A DNA stretch of 64,000 nucleotides, from contig CM019216.1 in assembly GCA_009741485.1 (NCBI GenBank), forward strand, positions 43,349,931 through 43,413,930, read 5' to 3'. This document shows positions 48,811-61,500 of this stretch, piece by piece (within the stretch, counting starts at the first letter, position 1; the number at the start of each line of letters is the position of its first letter). This DNA is from Malurus cyaneus samueli (Eukaryota; Chordata; Aves; Passeriformes; Maluridae). The notes under the pieces are model-generated. The model saw only the letters and a list, made by a program, of their open reading frames with translations. It did no database searches and was not told where the DNA came from. The position numbers were made by a program, and so were the translations under genes.

Positions 48811-49454
48811 ATTGGAACTGGAAAATTAGTATTCTTTTTAAATTACTTGATTTTCTATATGTAAATTTTTTTTTTAAATTTATTTCAGTCTTACAGGCAA
48901 TGTGAGCACACTTGCTTCATAATGTCTTCTTTCCCTCAGGTTAAACTACAGTGAAGCCTGTGTTTAAATAACATTACATTTGCCATGCAAACTGACCAAG
49001 AGCCAGAAAATTCAGAACTAGGACTGATTGATACTGTCTTCAGCTCATGCTGTGGTATCTATTTCCCCTTCTCTTCACAAAGCCATGAGCAAAGTATGAG
49101 GTGTCAGTGTAATGCTGAATTTTCTGGCTTTTGTCAATTCATGTCACAATATCAACAGAGCTTAAGCACAGAGAGGGGGGTTGTATTTAGTAACAATATC
49201 AGATTACATCAGAGACACTCTCTTTTTTTCCCCACTTATTGCTGAACAGGCTGTTTTGTGGCTTTTGGAATTCAAATTGCATTTAACTTGACCAGCATTT
49301 GGGTGTGTTTTTCTTGGAATGTAAATGTCCTGTCCAGTCACATATCCCCAAGGTCTCCAACAGAAATAATTGTAATATTCTTGCTTTTGTGCATGTATAA
49401 ATCTTTGATCAAAGGTGTTGTGGAAACATTGAGGCTAGTTCTCCTTATACAGAG

Positions 49455-49470
49455 AAAAAAAAAAAAAAAA
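49455..49470. repeat. A16 homopolymer
   Basis: An uninterrupted A run after CAGAG. Confidence 0.95.
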
Positions 49471-49595
49471 GAAATAATCAGGACAGCTGTAACGCTCATG
49501 TCTAGAATTCAGGCAGAATGCTCTGGCTTATAAACAGGGTGTGTGTGTACAGAGCACAAAGGAGGTACCTTGTTTTTTTCTCTTTTATGTTTCAG

Positions 49596-49679
49596 AGTGG
49601 ACTGTTTCTCTGGGGGGTTCACAGCATATTTTTTATCGTATTGACCTATTTCTGTAAATGTTTCTGTGCTAAAGCAAAG
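49596..49679 (+). CDS. candidate isolated exon encoding a membrane-helix-like peptide
   Basis: The acceptor (TTTTTTTCTCTTTTATGTTTCAG) is excellent and the donor AAG|GTAATA is acceptable. The 84 bases are open only in phase 0-0 (28 codons). The peptide runs SGLFLWGVHSIFFIVLTYFC then KCFCAKAK: about 18 hydrophobic residues followed by Cys and Lys, the pattern of a transmembrane segment with a palmitoylated, positive cytoplasmic edge. No partner exon was found on this strand nearby. T-rich DNA gives Phe/Leu/Ile-rich frames by chance, so caution applies. Confidence 0.2.
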
Positions 49680-51806
49680 GTAATACACTGCAGGTTTCCC
49701 CAGCTTGCATTCCATGAGATTGGTAACACCCGACTTTAGATCAGGTTTATCATAGACTTATTTTGCATTTCAAGAAAAACTATCTTTAAACATTTGCCTG
49801 TTTTTCTATTTTTTTTTACTAGAGAACACCTTCCAGAAAATGAGAGAAATACTGATGAAAGAATGAACAGATTTAATTATGAAGGTGCCTGCTGGTACAC
49901 CTCTACTTAAACACTGGATGTGTTTTCAGGATCAGCCTTCTTTCCAGAAATATTTGACTCAGCAGAAACTGGTTAAGCCTCTAAACTCCAATAAGAACTT
50001 TATGTGTTTGAAATAGTGAGAATAAATATTCTTGAGACATTTTGCTAAGAAAACAAGTTATTCTGAATGGCAAATTACATTATGTTTTAATAGTAGATGA
50101 TGTTCTACAAGCTTCCAGTAGCATGTTTTTAAAGTACTTAGGATTATAGTATAAACCTTGCTCAAAAATAGAACTAAGACAGCTCTCTTATAGCAAAGAT
50201 GATATCAAGTATAAACAGCCTTAAAATATCCCACATTTATATTGACTTGACAGACTAAGGCAACCTCCCAAAAGCCATTTTTTCTTCTGTTTATTGAGGA
50301 AATAGAGTAACAGGCATTTTATCAATGTAAACAATGTGTAAGTAATTGAGCACTAATCTTTGGCAGACTGAGGTTACTAGGATTGACTGTAATTGAAATA
50401 AGTGCAGTAAAGTATAGCTTGGCAATCACTTTGATGAGTAAAATATTAGAACTCTTTGAAGGTTTGAATACTGGAAGAGGTGGTTTGTGGTCAATGTTCT
50501 AATAAAAGACTGCCTAATCTTCATCCTAGATCGTGCCTGCAAGTGGATGGTGTTGTAGAAGAATTAAATATTCAGGAATAATTTATTTTTTGCCTATTTC
50601 TTGAAAAAATTATTTTTGATATCTGGGTTGTGGTAGGACTATTTGGCACGCAGAAGAAACCTTTTCTACAGCCTGATAGATTCCTGCAAGCCAAGATCTG
50701 CTTCCATTACCACCTTCCACTTTTCACATTGCTGCTCCGTTTTGCAGGCCTCTTTCTTTCTCTGCCCATGGCTCTCTAGTACTCAAATTCTGCCTGTAAT
50801 TCTGCATTTTGTGACATCTACGGTGGTGGGATAGAGCCAGCAAGGAAAGGCCGTGTGGAGTTCTGCATACATTTAGTGGATAGAAGTTATACAAAGACAA
50901 AACACGAAAATAGGGAGGGGTGGTGTCTGAGGAGCAGTTTATGAGGAAAGGAAACTGTTCAAGGCAGAGGGGAAAGGGATGTAACTTCAAGTAGAAGGGG
51001 AAGGAACACAGTGAGCATACAGGAAGGCTTCGTGTGGAAAGCAGGAGCTTAAAAATTGAGAGATGGGAAATATTTTCTCTATATATAAAAGAAAAAATAA
51101 CCTAAAGAAACCCCCAAACCCCCCAAAATTCTGCATTTACAGTTAGGTTGCTCAAGTGCACTTCCCATCATTTCAAATCAGGGAAACCACTTGTGGAGCC
51201 AGCATTAACCAACCTCAGTTTACACATTTTACCACCTAAACATTACAGTACCCAGAGCTATTTTCAGTTCCCTCAACTTGATGATAAAAAGCCTTTAATT
51301 TCAGCATACAACCCTGTGCAAACCTCATATCCATTTCCTTTAAAAAAATGTACACTCTTTGTTCTGACCTCATGTTTATCTTTCTGGTGGCTAAGTTATT
51401 AGCTGTCTTCACTTGGCTAAGGGAAAACTTCAAAGTGGGTGTCTTTGAAAAGCATTTTGAGAAATTTGAGGAACTACATAGGTATTTCTTGTTAGAGATG
51501 AAAGGATGTTTTTAAGTAGAACAGATGAGACTGTGAGTGTATATGTACATTACAAAGTTTATTTAACAGTCTGCTTCTATTTTTTCAGTATTCCAGTATA
51601 TTAAGCTTCCTTGATCACCTTGGACATTTCAGAAATAATTTAAATTATGCCAGTAGCTTTGGTGCTATATAATATTACTTATATGCTAAGAAATACATCC
51701 TTACCTATGCAATTTATGTATTTTCCTATTTTTAAAGTATTTCCTTTAATCTTCCTCATTTTTCTTTGCGAAATCACTATGTATTGCTATTTTCCCAAGT
51801 TTTCTT

Positions 51807-51837
<31 letters not shown>

Positions 51838-53901
51838 CTTAATTCAGCTCTTCAGCCACTGATTCAGAATTTCTTTTATGTCTACAGATAACATTTCTTT
51901 GTTGTACCACTTGACCTGGCTTTTCTTTCCATACTTTCTCTTGATTCTGTGTCAGTTAAATATCACACCAGAATAATGCAGTGGTGAATGTTGTGAGATG
52001 AAGATGGCACTGCTGAACTAGAAGTCCAAGCAGGTCTGGCTAGTGGTGTCCATACACATGGAAAGATATGTTTGGGTATGTGTGTGCATGCGGAAAGGAA
52101 CGAGCAGTCAAGAGAAATACTGTTTGCAAAGGGAGAGAAAAAGACACCGAGACAGAGGAATGTTACATGTGGTGTTTGCATATAGAGATAATTGATATCT
52201 GATTCTTTAGTGGTCAACACATTTTCCTGGTTCAGCTAGCACTAGATTACACAGCAGTCACTGCAGCAGTTCATGTAACTGAGTAAGTAGTCTGGCTCTT
52301 TTCCACTGAACCATTCCTTTGTCTGAGGGTGAGATATCATTCAAAAACTAGAAAATTAGGATCTCTCTATTTTGAATTTACCAGCTGCTTCCCTAAACAG
52401 AAAAGTTAGTTGCTCAGTTGAGTTAGCTTAATCAATTGTTTATGCAAGCCAGTTAATACAGCTCTCAGTGTAAAAAAAAGAAAGAAAATATTCTGTATTT
52501 AACTTAGCACCTAAAGTGCTGGAAGGGGGAGAAGAATTTGCAAGCCCCCTCAGAAGAAGCATAAATCGACAACTACCCCTGCTAGATTAGAGGGGGACCT
52601 AAACAGCCCTTTTATACACTTCTCTTCTAAATCACACCCTGACCCTCTGTCACTTTGACTTTACTTGTGGGTCCCAGTGGAGCTGCTCACAAGTGTTAAA
52701 CAGATGCGTAAGTGTTTACAGAAATGAGCCTAAGAGAATGACATACTTAATCCTGCTGCAAGATTGCAGGGAGGAGCTGCAAATTCCACCCAAGCATTCC
52801 CCAAACTTCAGCGCAAACCAGAGCTGCAAATAAGAAGTGGGATGCCAGACAGCTTGCTTTGCATAAGCTGCCAGCCAGTGTTCCTTGCACGTAACCTCGG
52901 GAGTTACTGTCAAGTAGGGAGAACCAAGTTTCCACAGACAATTAAAAAGCAGTCATTAATTGCTAAAAATTACTGTGAATATACCACTTTTACTGTAAGA
53001 AACTGAACAGATAAAAAAAGAAATATCTAGTTAGATACACCATAGATGAGAATGGAGTCTGGTGAGTCTGGCTTACCAAACGGTTTCACATCAGCCACAC
53101 TAAAGATAAAACAAAATGTCCTCGTCCTTGTCCCTCACCTGTTGGTGAAAGATGTTCACAGGGTAGGTAATAAGATGCAATGAAAGAACTGTTTTGAAGT
53201 TAGGTCTGACAATGAGGAAGAGAGGTTAAAAATATTGCTTCTAAAATTACTGGGTTAGACCTTGTTATCTTAAGTTATGACGGTATCACCCTTTCATAAA
53301 TAAAGCTTTCCTTGTTTGCACACAGTGCTTGCAAGCTGGCATTAAAGAGGGTACGCCTATTTCTGTGCCTTGATGAGGTAGATAGGTGGATTAGTCACCT
53401 GTATGGACTTTGAAGTAACACAGACCTTTTTCAAATTAATATAAAGGGTTACTGTCAGACTAAAAGAGCAGCATGATTCTTTCTATCACTCATCTGCACT
53501 TTTGGATTCCCCATGAGTCTATCTTTTCTTGTTTTGTTTTGTTTTTTTTTTTTCTTTTCCTTTCTCCTGCCGCTCGTGTCTTTTCCTCTTCGAGATTAAC
53601 AATAGCATGCTATTAGTTTTCATAGCAATTTGTGATTACAATATCTGAAAAGAAATTCAATCTACCCAGCCCACCACATGAAGGTATCTGCTTTTTAAGA
53701 CTTATGAAAACTGGCTGAATTAATTTCTAGTCCCTTGGCTCACAGTTCTGTAAATGGAAAGGATCCACACAAACAAGAAACTTGTTGAAGTCCTTCACAG
53801 TTGATTACCCTTTAGGTAAACTTACCTACAAACACATGGAAAGACAGACTGGCCTAGTAGGACTTTGTCCTCTTTAAGTCTCTCTCATTTTCAGCTCACA
53901 A
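49680..53901. other. non-coding stretch, no gene supported
   Basis: Unique AT-rich DNA with a T29 run at 51809-51837. A 23-base minus-strand unit at 53077-53099 has strong splice sites (TTTTGTTTTATCTTTAG acceptor, TTG|GTAAGC donor) and one open frame (VADVKPF); it is reported as a finding only. Confidence 0.4.
51809..51837. repeat. T29 homopolymer
   Basis: An uninterrupted T run, preceded by TTTCTTTC. Confidence 0.97.
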
Positions 53902-54185
53902 TCACAGAATCACAGCATGGCTGATGCAAGGAACCCTAGTGATCATATAATCCAATCCTTTTCTTCAAGCAAGGTCATCTAGAGTAAATTGTTCATAACC
54001 ACATCCAGACAGTTTTTTAATATGTCCTAGGACAGAGGGTTCAGAATATCTTTTGGCAACATCTTCCAGTATTTGACCAGACTTTCAGTTAAAAATAATA
54101 AAAATATTCCTGTAGTTTCATTTTTGCCCATTTGCCCATTGCCATTTGTCCCATCACTGTGGTCAAATGGTCACCTCAGAACTTT
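53902..54185 (-). mobile_element. CR1 LINE 3' fragment, antisense
   Basis: It begins CACAATCACAGAATCACAGC, the reverse complement of the CR1 3' 8-bp repeat end, then continues ATCATATAATCCAATCC, CAAGCAAGGTCATCTAGAGT, ACATCCAGACAGTTTTTTAA and CTTCCAGTATTTGACCA, ending TTGTCCCATCACTGTGGTCA. All occur in this order in avian CR1 read in antisense. The element is 5'-truncated, moderately diverged and non-coding. Confidence 0.85.
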
Positions 54186-54373
54186 ACAGAACCCCCAGAC
54201 ATTTGATGCAAAGATGCCTTCCAGGTAGAAATATGACATAGCTCCTTTACTGATCTGTTATTTAGGCAGGCACTTCTCAAAAAGTGCCTTGTGGTTTCCT
54301 AAACTCATCTTTACATTTATAATATTAGCTTCACCAGGGTAAGTAAGAGGCTTACTTTAGTACACTCCCTCTG

Positions 54374-54413
<40 letters not shown>
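54374..54413. repeat. A40 homopolymer
   Basis: Forty uninterrupted A bases about 190 bases beyond the CR1 fragment. CR1 does not end in poly(A), so it is not that element's tail. Confidence 0.97.
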
Positions 54414-54418
<5 letters not shown>

Positions 54419-55789
54419 AATTTCACTATTAATTCTTCACTAGGTGGTTAAACACATTTACAAAAAACACATTTACAAATATCTTAGAAAGATAAATATC
54501 CATGGCAGGACCAGTAGTAAAATTGTGACAAAATCTAGTGCTAACTTAAAAATAAAAGTTACAAATAAAACAAGAAGTTAGGGAGGAAACTGTGTCCAAC
54601 TCATCTCACATCATAGGAAACTGTACAACACATGTTTAAGTTCTTTGTTGCATTGTAGCCTGTGGTTTTATGTAGTAGAAGTGGAGCTGTGTCAGTTCAT
54701 ACTATGATTTCATATTATTTCTATGAATCTTCCCAGTAATACAAATTTTATTTCTGCTAGTAGATGGAATTTGTATGAAATGTGCTGCTCTAAATGTCCT
54801 GGTTTTGATAGGTGTTCCTCAGGTAACCCTTGAAGAGGAGATTAAGGAGCTCATAGCACTCGCTTTCTGTCAGGCAATCTGGGAATGCTTAACTTTCTGG
54901 AAAGTATTTTTTCTTTGCAAAAACAGCTCAGAATCTTCAAACACTGACCAATTCTATCTAGAAGGTAAAATCATCCTCTCTCTACCGAGAGGATGCAGAA
55001 GCCTTTGCTGTTTTTCAAATGTTTGGAGGCATGTTCTCCTAAGTCAAGCTAGGATACTTTTTCTCTTGTCAGAATATAAGCAGACTATGGGATTTGGAGG
55101 AAAAAAAACCCCAAGAATCTCAGGCTGGAAAACTTAAAGTGTACAGGTCTGTCAGCAGTATCAGCACAGTATCAATTCAGGCACACCATGTAAGAATACA
55201 CTGATCATTTAACAACAGCAAGCAAAAAAACAAACCAAGAAGGATAAATAAAACATTACAGTTTAGCATGTTTTGGAAAAATACATTGATGCATACAGTG
55301 TTTTAAAAAGAATAGACGCTAAGAGATGTCTTAGACAAGTTCCTGTGTGGGGTGGTACAGAAAAGAGTCTGGTTGCCAACCCTCAGTCACCACCCTCTTC
55401 AGTTTCTTCATGAAGTTTGCAGTGAAATAGGATTCTTTTTAACTGTGCTGCATACAGTCCTGGCATATCAGGATGTCTTTTTTTCTTGGATATTTAAATC
55501 TAGATTAATTATGAGTCTGCTTTTCCCTGTGTTCTCATAGAGAAGAAAGTAATTAATGACTATTAAATGGTCGTAGTATGAGGCTTAAATTAAACAATGT
55601 CTTCCCTTCTCCTGTTTAGATAAGATAGGCTATGAAAAGTTAAGTACAGATGGAATATGACAAATGCTGTCATCCAATTTCCCATTGCTTTCCTGATGGC
55701 ATGTCTTCTGAAGTAATTTCTGAGTAATTTCTACTTTCACTTAAGAAACGAGAAACTTACTTTTTACACAGCAGAAAAGGAGGCAGTGT

Positions 55790-55828
55790 GGTTTTTTTTG
55801 TTTTTTTTTTTGTTGTTGTTTTTTTTTA
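55790..55828. repeat. T-rich low-complexity tract
   Basis: T runs with GTTGTTG interruptions. Confidence 0.9.
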
Positions 55829-56519
55829 ATAGCTGTAAAAATTAGGCATTGGCTTAGATACTCCTCTTAATTAAGTGAAGAATAGAGTTAAAAACTTCCA
55901 ACAATTTCTGAATTTCGAAATTTCAGTTGGATCAGGTACTCATTGGAAACAAATTGACTTTTTAACGAGCCTTTTGCGGAGGCTGGCAAATCGGCTGTGT
56001 GTGAATTCCAGCCTGTCAGATGCTTGCAAAGGGTTCACTTGGAGTGTTTGCAGATCACTCTTCATTACCTGAAAACAGTTCCAGAAGCCGCATGGCACGC
56101 ATCCCAACCACTACTTTGGCCAACCAGAGCACCTAATACACCTCACTGAATGATTGAAAACGATTCCTGTTTTTTGGAATTTCTTAATAGGAAAACAATG
56201 CAAAACAAGAAAATCCACAAAACCCAAGCTGTGCCCCACTGTGTGTTTGCAGAACAGTGATATAGACAGCAAAATCTATCCTCTGTGTCTCCGACATTTA
56301 TTGCCCAAAATTGCAGACATGTTTGCAGGGCAGACTATTGATAATTCTACCCTGTTGGGAAAACACTGTAATTTAATTTTTTTCTTCTTAAATTACATGA
56401 CATCTTTTACCATTAAAATGTTATAAAACCTAAGCATCTTAGACAATTGTCATAGTACCTGAAATTCTGTTTTCCTCTGCAGTAGGAATACTTTTTTTTT
56501 TAAAGAAAAATCAATGTTC

Positions 56520-56603
56520 TTTTTTTTTGGGGGGGGGGGGGAGAGGGGAGGGAATTATTTTGGTTGGTTGCTTGGCTTTTTTTTTTTTTAATTTTTTTTT
56601 TTT
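56520..56603. repeat. T9-G13 switch followed by T-rich runs
   Basis: Nine T bases pass directly into thirteen G bases (56529-56541), then GAGAGGGGAGGG. Two T runs follow at 56577-56603. Confidence 0.95.
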
Positions 56604-57149
56604 AACTTTTCAAGAGATTGGACACATATTGTTTTTATTTTGTGGCCACTTTAGTCTGATACCAGAACTGGCCAAGTCCTTGAGGACTGCCTTGAATTGG
56701 GATAACTGAAGAACAGTTATCAGGCTAAATTGTGCCAGAGGTAAACATTACTAATGAAAATTTAGAGCATGTAAATGTAGAGTTTTAATTCTAGCTGCAT
56801 TGCTTTTGCAAAAAAAAAAATCCATCTTTGAGTGCAAATAAAGGCCCAAAACTGCCTATGCCAGCCGCTGAAAAAAAAACAAACAAATGCATTGTGTGCA
56901 TTTACAAGACTGAATCCAAGATGTGTTCACAGGGAAGCTTTTTCTTCCTGTTTTTCTTGCAAATGTAGGATTTACTAAAATGGCTGTAGCTTCAAACCTT
57001 TCAGACAAACCTCTTCTGTCAATTTGATGGAATTGTAAGACAACACACACTGCAAAGTTTAAATAGTTACAGATTTTCTGGTTTCTTTTTACTGACTGAG
57101 CAGTGACACACCAGTTAAATTCTTTTCCTCCTTCACTTTTCTCCCCACT

Positions 57150-57480
57150 CCCCTCCCCCAGCTTATTGAATATGCAATGAAAAGCTAATTGGCAGAGAGC
57201 CATTCTGGCAAGCTGCACGATGTGTTCAGCAGTTTGTTTGATTTATACTGTTGGAAGTTGCCAAACTTTTTGTCATTTGGTTTAATATAATGTTGTGCCT
57301 TTAACAATTTTTTCTTCCATAAAGGATTTTTATTTTCCTCAGTAGGATTATAATTTGAAGGTATAATTAGCATCTTGTTAATTGTCAATAATTACACATG
57401 TCATTCACAGAGCTCTTGCAAAGGACATGAGATTCATTTAGCAGAACTTCCTCGAGCTGGTGCTCAGAGGTCCCTAATGA
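57150..57480. other. unique AT-rich sequence resembling a conserved non-coding element
   Basis: Over 300 bases without repeats or a long frame, rich in homeodomain-type words: AAAGCTAATTGGC, GTATAATTAGCATC, GTTAATTGTCAATAATTACA, and an E-box-like CACATGTCATT next to them. A pyrimidine tract and CCCCAG at 57140-57162 precede it. The texture is that of a developmental enhancer. Conservation could not be checked. Confidence 0.28.
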
Positions 57481-58457
57481 GCAAAGAATAGAGCAGGAGT
57501 GGATCTAATAACATAAATTGAAAATATGAACACATATAAGCAAACTAAATTTAAATTCTAGACAAGACAGTGACATGAATGAACCTCTCTGCTATCGAAA
57601 GAGATGAACAACAGTATGAATTAGCAACCTCAGTGCTCCAAAAATTACAGACACAAAGGAAGTAATATTTTGATGTTAAGATTCAAATTTAAATTTTCTG
57701 GCAATATATGTGTAAATGTGATGTAACATATAGAATATTACAGCCAATGCAGTGAGGAAATTTAATAATTATTTACATTGCAACTTTTTTTTACCACTGC
57801 AGTGACATTTTCTGATGTGTAACCGCAGCAGAATTTGGTTGTTTCTGCTCATAGCAATTTCAAGGTTCCCATTTAGGAAAGTGGGCTCCATTGAGAGAAA
57901 TCAAGAGTATTTCTGTAGTAAATTTGGCAGCATTTCATACTTACAACCTGTTTCATATCAACACAGCATAATGGTGCAGATTCCTATGAAAGAATAACTG
58001 GATTTTCTCATTCCTTGGCAGGTAGAAGTCTCAGTGGATCAGTGAACTAGAGGAAATTTTATCCTTTTCTTCAAGCCCATCAGTCTGGATCCTGTAGAGT
58101 GGGAATCAAAACCTCATTTTGGAGAAAAGAAATCTTGTCATTTACAATACCTACAAGTCACCCCACCACAGAAAAGCATAGAGTATCCTCTGTTAAAGAT
58201 CCTTGTTTCTGCCATTGCTCACTAAAGGGAGATCCTCTCACAGATTGTTCTCCTCCCTCCACTCATGCTGTGGGGTTGATACCATCATCAGCTGCCAACA
58301 GTCCTTATTTCCCTTTCTGCCACTGTCATCCCCTTGGACTCAAGAGGGAGAGGACCTCTGTGGCAGAGGGGTAAGATCAAGCCTGAAGGGGAAATAGGAA
58401 ATTGTTGGTGAAGGGCTGTGATAATGACATTTTCTGTTTCCCGTTCACTCAGAGGCC

Positions 58458-58541
58458 AATACAAAAGCCTGTGGAGTCCATTCCCAATACAAAAGCCTAT
58501 GGAATGCAATCCCAAAATGAAAGCCTGGGGAATCCAATCCC
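58458..58541. repeat. three 28-bp degenerate tandem units
   Basis: Units at 58458-58485, 58486-58513 and 58514-58541 share the pattern AA..AAAGCCT.TGG..T.CAATCCC. They differ at 4-7 positions. 28 is not a multiple of three, so a coding role is unlikely. Confidence 0.9.
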
Positions 58542-61500
58542 AGAGGGCTCCATTTGACGAAGGACAGTGTGAGTTCACTCAGTCAGGGAAGACCAAAGCA
58601 GTGCAGAATCTCTTGCATCTCAGTTTCCCGTGCTCAACTGCACACTCCTCAAACACGGGCTGCATCCTGAGCCGCTGTGTCCAGGAGCTGCCATAACCTC
58701 TGCTTGACCCCTCTGGCTTTTCCCAACCTCACCAAGGGGACTTATTCCTCTGTCTCCTCGGGAGAGCTCAGCTGACTCCAGCTGCATTATCTCTAACTAG
58801 GGTTTTTGTTGGAAAACTTCTTTCTCTCCATATTTCCATTTGAATGCAGTTCATTTTCTCCACCCATATGGATGACTTCAGACATTTTCTTATTAGGCCT
58901 CTTCTTTGTTGTTACAAGACTGTAGTGGAGTTTTCCCCTTAACCATCTGTCTTTTTCAGAAGTACTTTGAATATTGTCAGGTGTTCATGCTAGCACGAGT
59001 TTCTGCTCGTATTCCTCAGAGCCTTTCCAATCAGTTCCTTTTCCACTTGACACAGAGCTACAGCAGCTGGTTGCCAAAGCACTCCATCACCTTTGTTAAT
59101 CACCAGATTTTACTGCCTCAGTAAAAAATGGACAAGAGTGAGGATTTAAAAGAGATTAGCCTTTAACTGGACTAGAGGGGACTACAAATATCTTTGGTTT
59201 ATGTGGAAGATTTAAAAGTCTTGAGAGCTTTAATGTTTCCTTTTAATGAGTTAAGTGTACAAACATATTTAATTTCTTGTACCATCTTTCTGATATTTTT
59301 TTTTCTTAATCCCTGGAATTCCGTTCCATATATTACAGTATGATTGCCAAAACTTATGTTTATTACAACATAACATGATGTTTAACTAAGAGCTCTAGGG
59401 ATTTTCAGCAGAATTTTCATTTGTTTTACTCTTTTTAGGTAGTCAGCTCACAAAATGTGAGTGCTGGTCCTGTTTCATTATTTGGGTAGTTAAATTTTGG
59501 GGAAGGGAGCAAAGGGAAATATTCTCTCAGTCCCTCTCCTAAGACACATATGGACTGCCATGGCAGCCTTGTTTTAGCTTAGTTGCCAGTACCTGCTCCA
59601 GTTAGTTTAGATTCTTGTTGTTCAAATGTTCTTCTCCCCACTGAGATCTTAAACCACTGTTCCAGGGAGAGATGTGTACTCCCATTTGTGCAATATCCTG
59701 TAAACCCATGCGCTTCTACTCTGGAAAGACCTGATTGTGACATATTGCCCATCTTTGGTTAAAACAAATAAAGTTTAGAGTTAACTATTTCAACACTGAT
59801 TCAATGATCTGGATCATATCTTCCAGGTAGGTTCTAATTCTTTTTGCATTTAATCCACCAAAAGAAGCACAAGTCATGCTGGAAACAAACCTTGTCCTGT
59901 GCAGGTTGGAAAGCCTAGAAATCCTGCAGATGCCCTTTCTGCAAAGAAATCCCTGTATAGCGCTGTCTAAGACTCAGGGTCTTAAAGGAGAGAAAGATCC
60001 TGTCAGCAGTGACCTGAAGGTGCCTACATCTACGGTAAGACTGGCATTTGTGAGCCCCAGCCTCACACCCATTCTTTAACTATTCACAACAGCTCTTCTG
60101 TTATTCACAAAACTATTCTGTTGACAGAGACAGCACAGTTGCTTCACAATTCATGCTGAAAGAAAATTAAGGGCAGCAGTAGAGGGTTTAGCTTCCACCG
60201 TGTGATGGGATATTTCCTGTTGTATTAACAAGATCTGGGGCCATGAGAGAACAATTTAAAAGACACAGTATTAGGTTTGTTTCAGGCTCTTGCCACTTCT
60301 TCAAATCCTACCTTTGGGTATCTCATCTCAAGGATACAATTACTTTCAGAGCTCTATTTGTCATTATCTCTATTATGAGACATGATGTGCTTCATATTCT
60401 CACTAAAATTAAAGAGAAGATGGAAGGCAGATAGTATAATGGAGTTCAATATCACTAAGAGATGAAATGGTATATATATGGGTACACTGGGAGAGTTTTA
60501 GCTAAATTTGTTTTTTTGTTCATAGTGCCCTGTAGGCCAATCAATGAAATTGCATCTTTTACCAGCCCAGCCTAGTGCCAAGTAATTCTCCTCTCTTTTC
60601 TGTTATCTTTACCTCATTTCCTAATGATTTCTCAAGTGCTCTGCTCAAATTAAAGTCTAACACTATATTCTGTTAAATCTTTTTCCAAAACACATTTATA
60701 AAATAAATCAATGCAATGAAACCACTGAAAAATGCAGGAACAATACATACATCTAGAGATCTATTTTTAATATCTTCAAACTCAAGTAAAGAAGATGAAT
60801 GCAAATAAAGCCGTGGGTAGTCTTGCCTTTTATGTATGTGTGTCTCCACATCATCTGAAAAAAAAAAAAAAAAAAGTAGCTCATAGTGCTGAGGTTTTGG
60901 GTTTGCTTGTTTCCATCTTAAATTCAATAAAGCACGTTGTGTTAAGAACAGCACTATCAGCAGATGATATTTAACTAGATCAGTGGGGATTTCTGATTTT
61001 TCCTATTCTTCTTGAAGGATTGATAGACTTAATCCAGGTTATTTTTATATGTTAAAACAGAGTGCCATAAAATATTCAGGAAAAACATGCAACAGAAGAG
61101 CAAGCTGATAAACTCTCGTGCAAGAGACTAGGAGCGGAGCAGAAAAGTAGATGAAAAAAGAGTTTTTAATGAAAGAGAAAATACAGCCAGGAAGCAATCA
61201 CCACAGAAATATAATGAAAAAAATAAATTAACCAAGATATCAGCAGACACTCTGTAATCTGTCTAGGAAAACAGAAACACCTTTTAATTGGTTACTTTAC
61301 AGCTGGAGAGTTTGGAAGCAGAATGTAATTTGTCAGGTTGTTTATTTGGAGATCTAATAAATTTTGTGTTCATGTCACACATCCTTCTTAGCTCTATTGT
61401 ATTTTCAGATTTTGCTGCCAATTCAATGAACTTTGTTACACATCCCATAATAATTAACATTTTTCTTAAACCTCATCTTCCTTGACCACCTGAAAAATCT

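Larger units (their letters stand above)
44734..49595. other. non-coding stretch, no gene supported
   Basis: Unique AT-rich DNA with a 10-bp-arm inverted repeat at 47563-47585 and a G16 run at 48795-48810. A minus-strand 23-base unit near 47192-47214 has an acceptor and GAG|GTACTT donor in a phase that could precede 44733, but it is too weak to list. Confidence 0.4.
54414..57100. other. non-coding stretch, no gene supported
   Basis: A 120-codon plus frame at 54775-55137 is open but has no domain. The part near 54810 (VTLEEEIKELIALAFC) looks coding, yet there is no good splice pair. T/G-rich tracts lie at 55790-55828 and 56520-56603. Confidence 0.4.

Noticed and set aside
54775..55137. 120-codon plus-strand frame
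   Set aside because: Part looks coding (VTLEEEIKELIALAFC), but there is no splice pair, no domain, and the remainder is Cys/Phe/Leu-rich like chance AT-rich frames.
56856..57218. 120-codon minus-strand frame
   Set aside because: Ends in repeat-derived sequence and overlaps the CNE-like block; no domain or splice logic.
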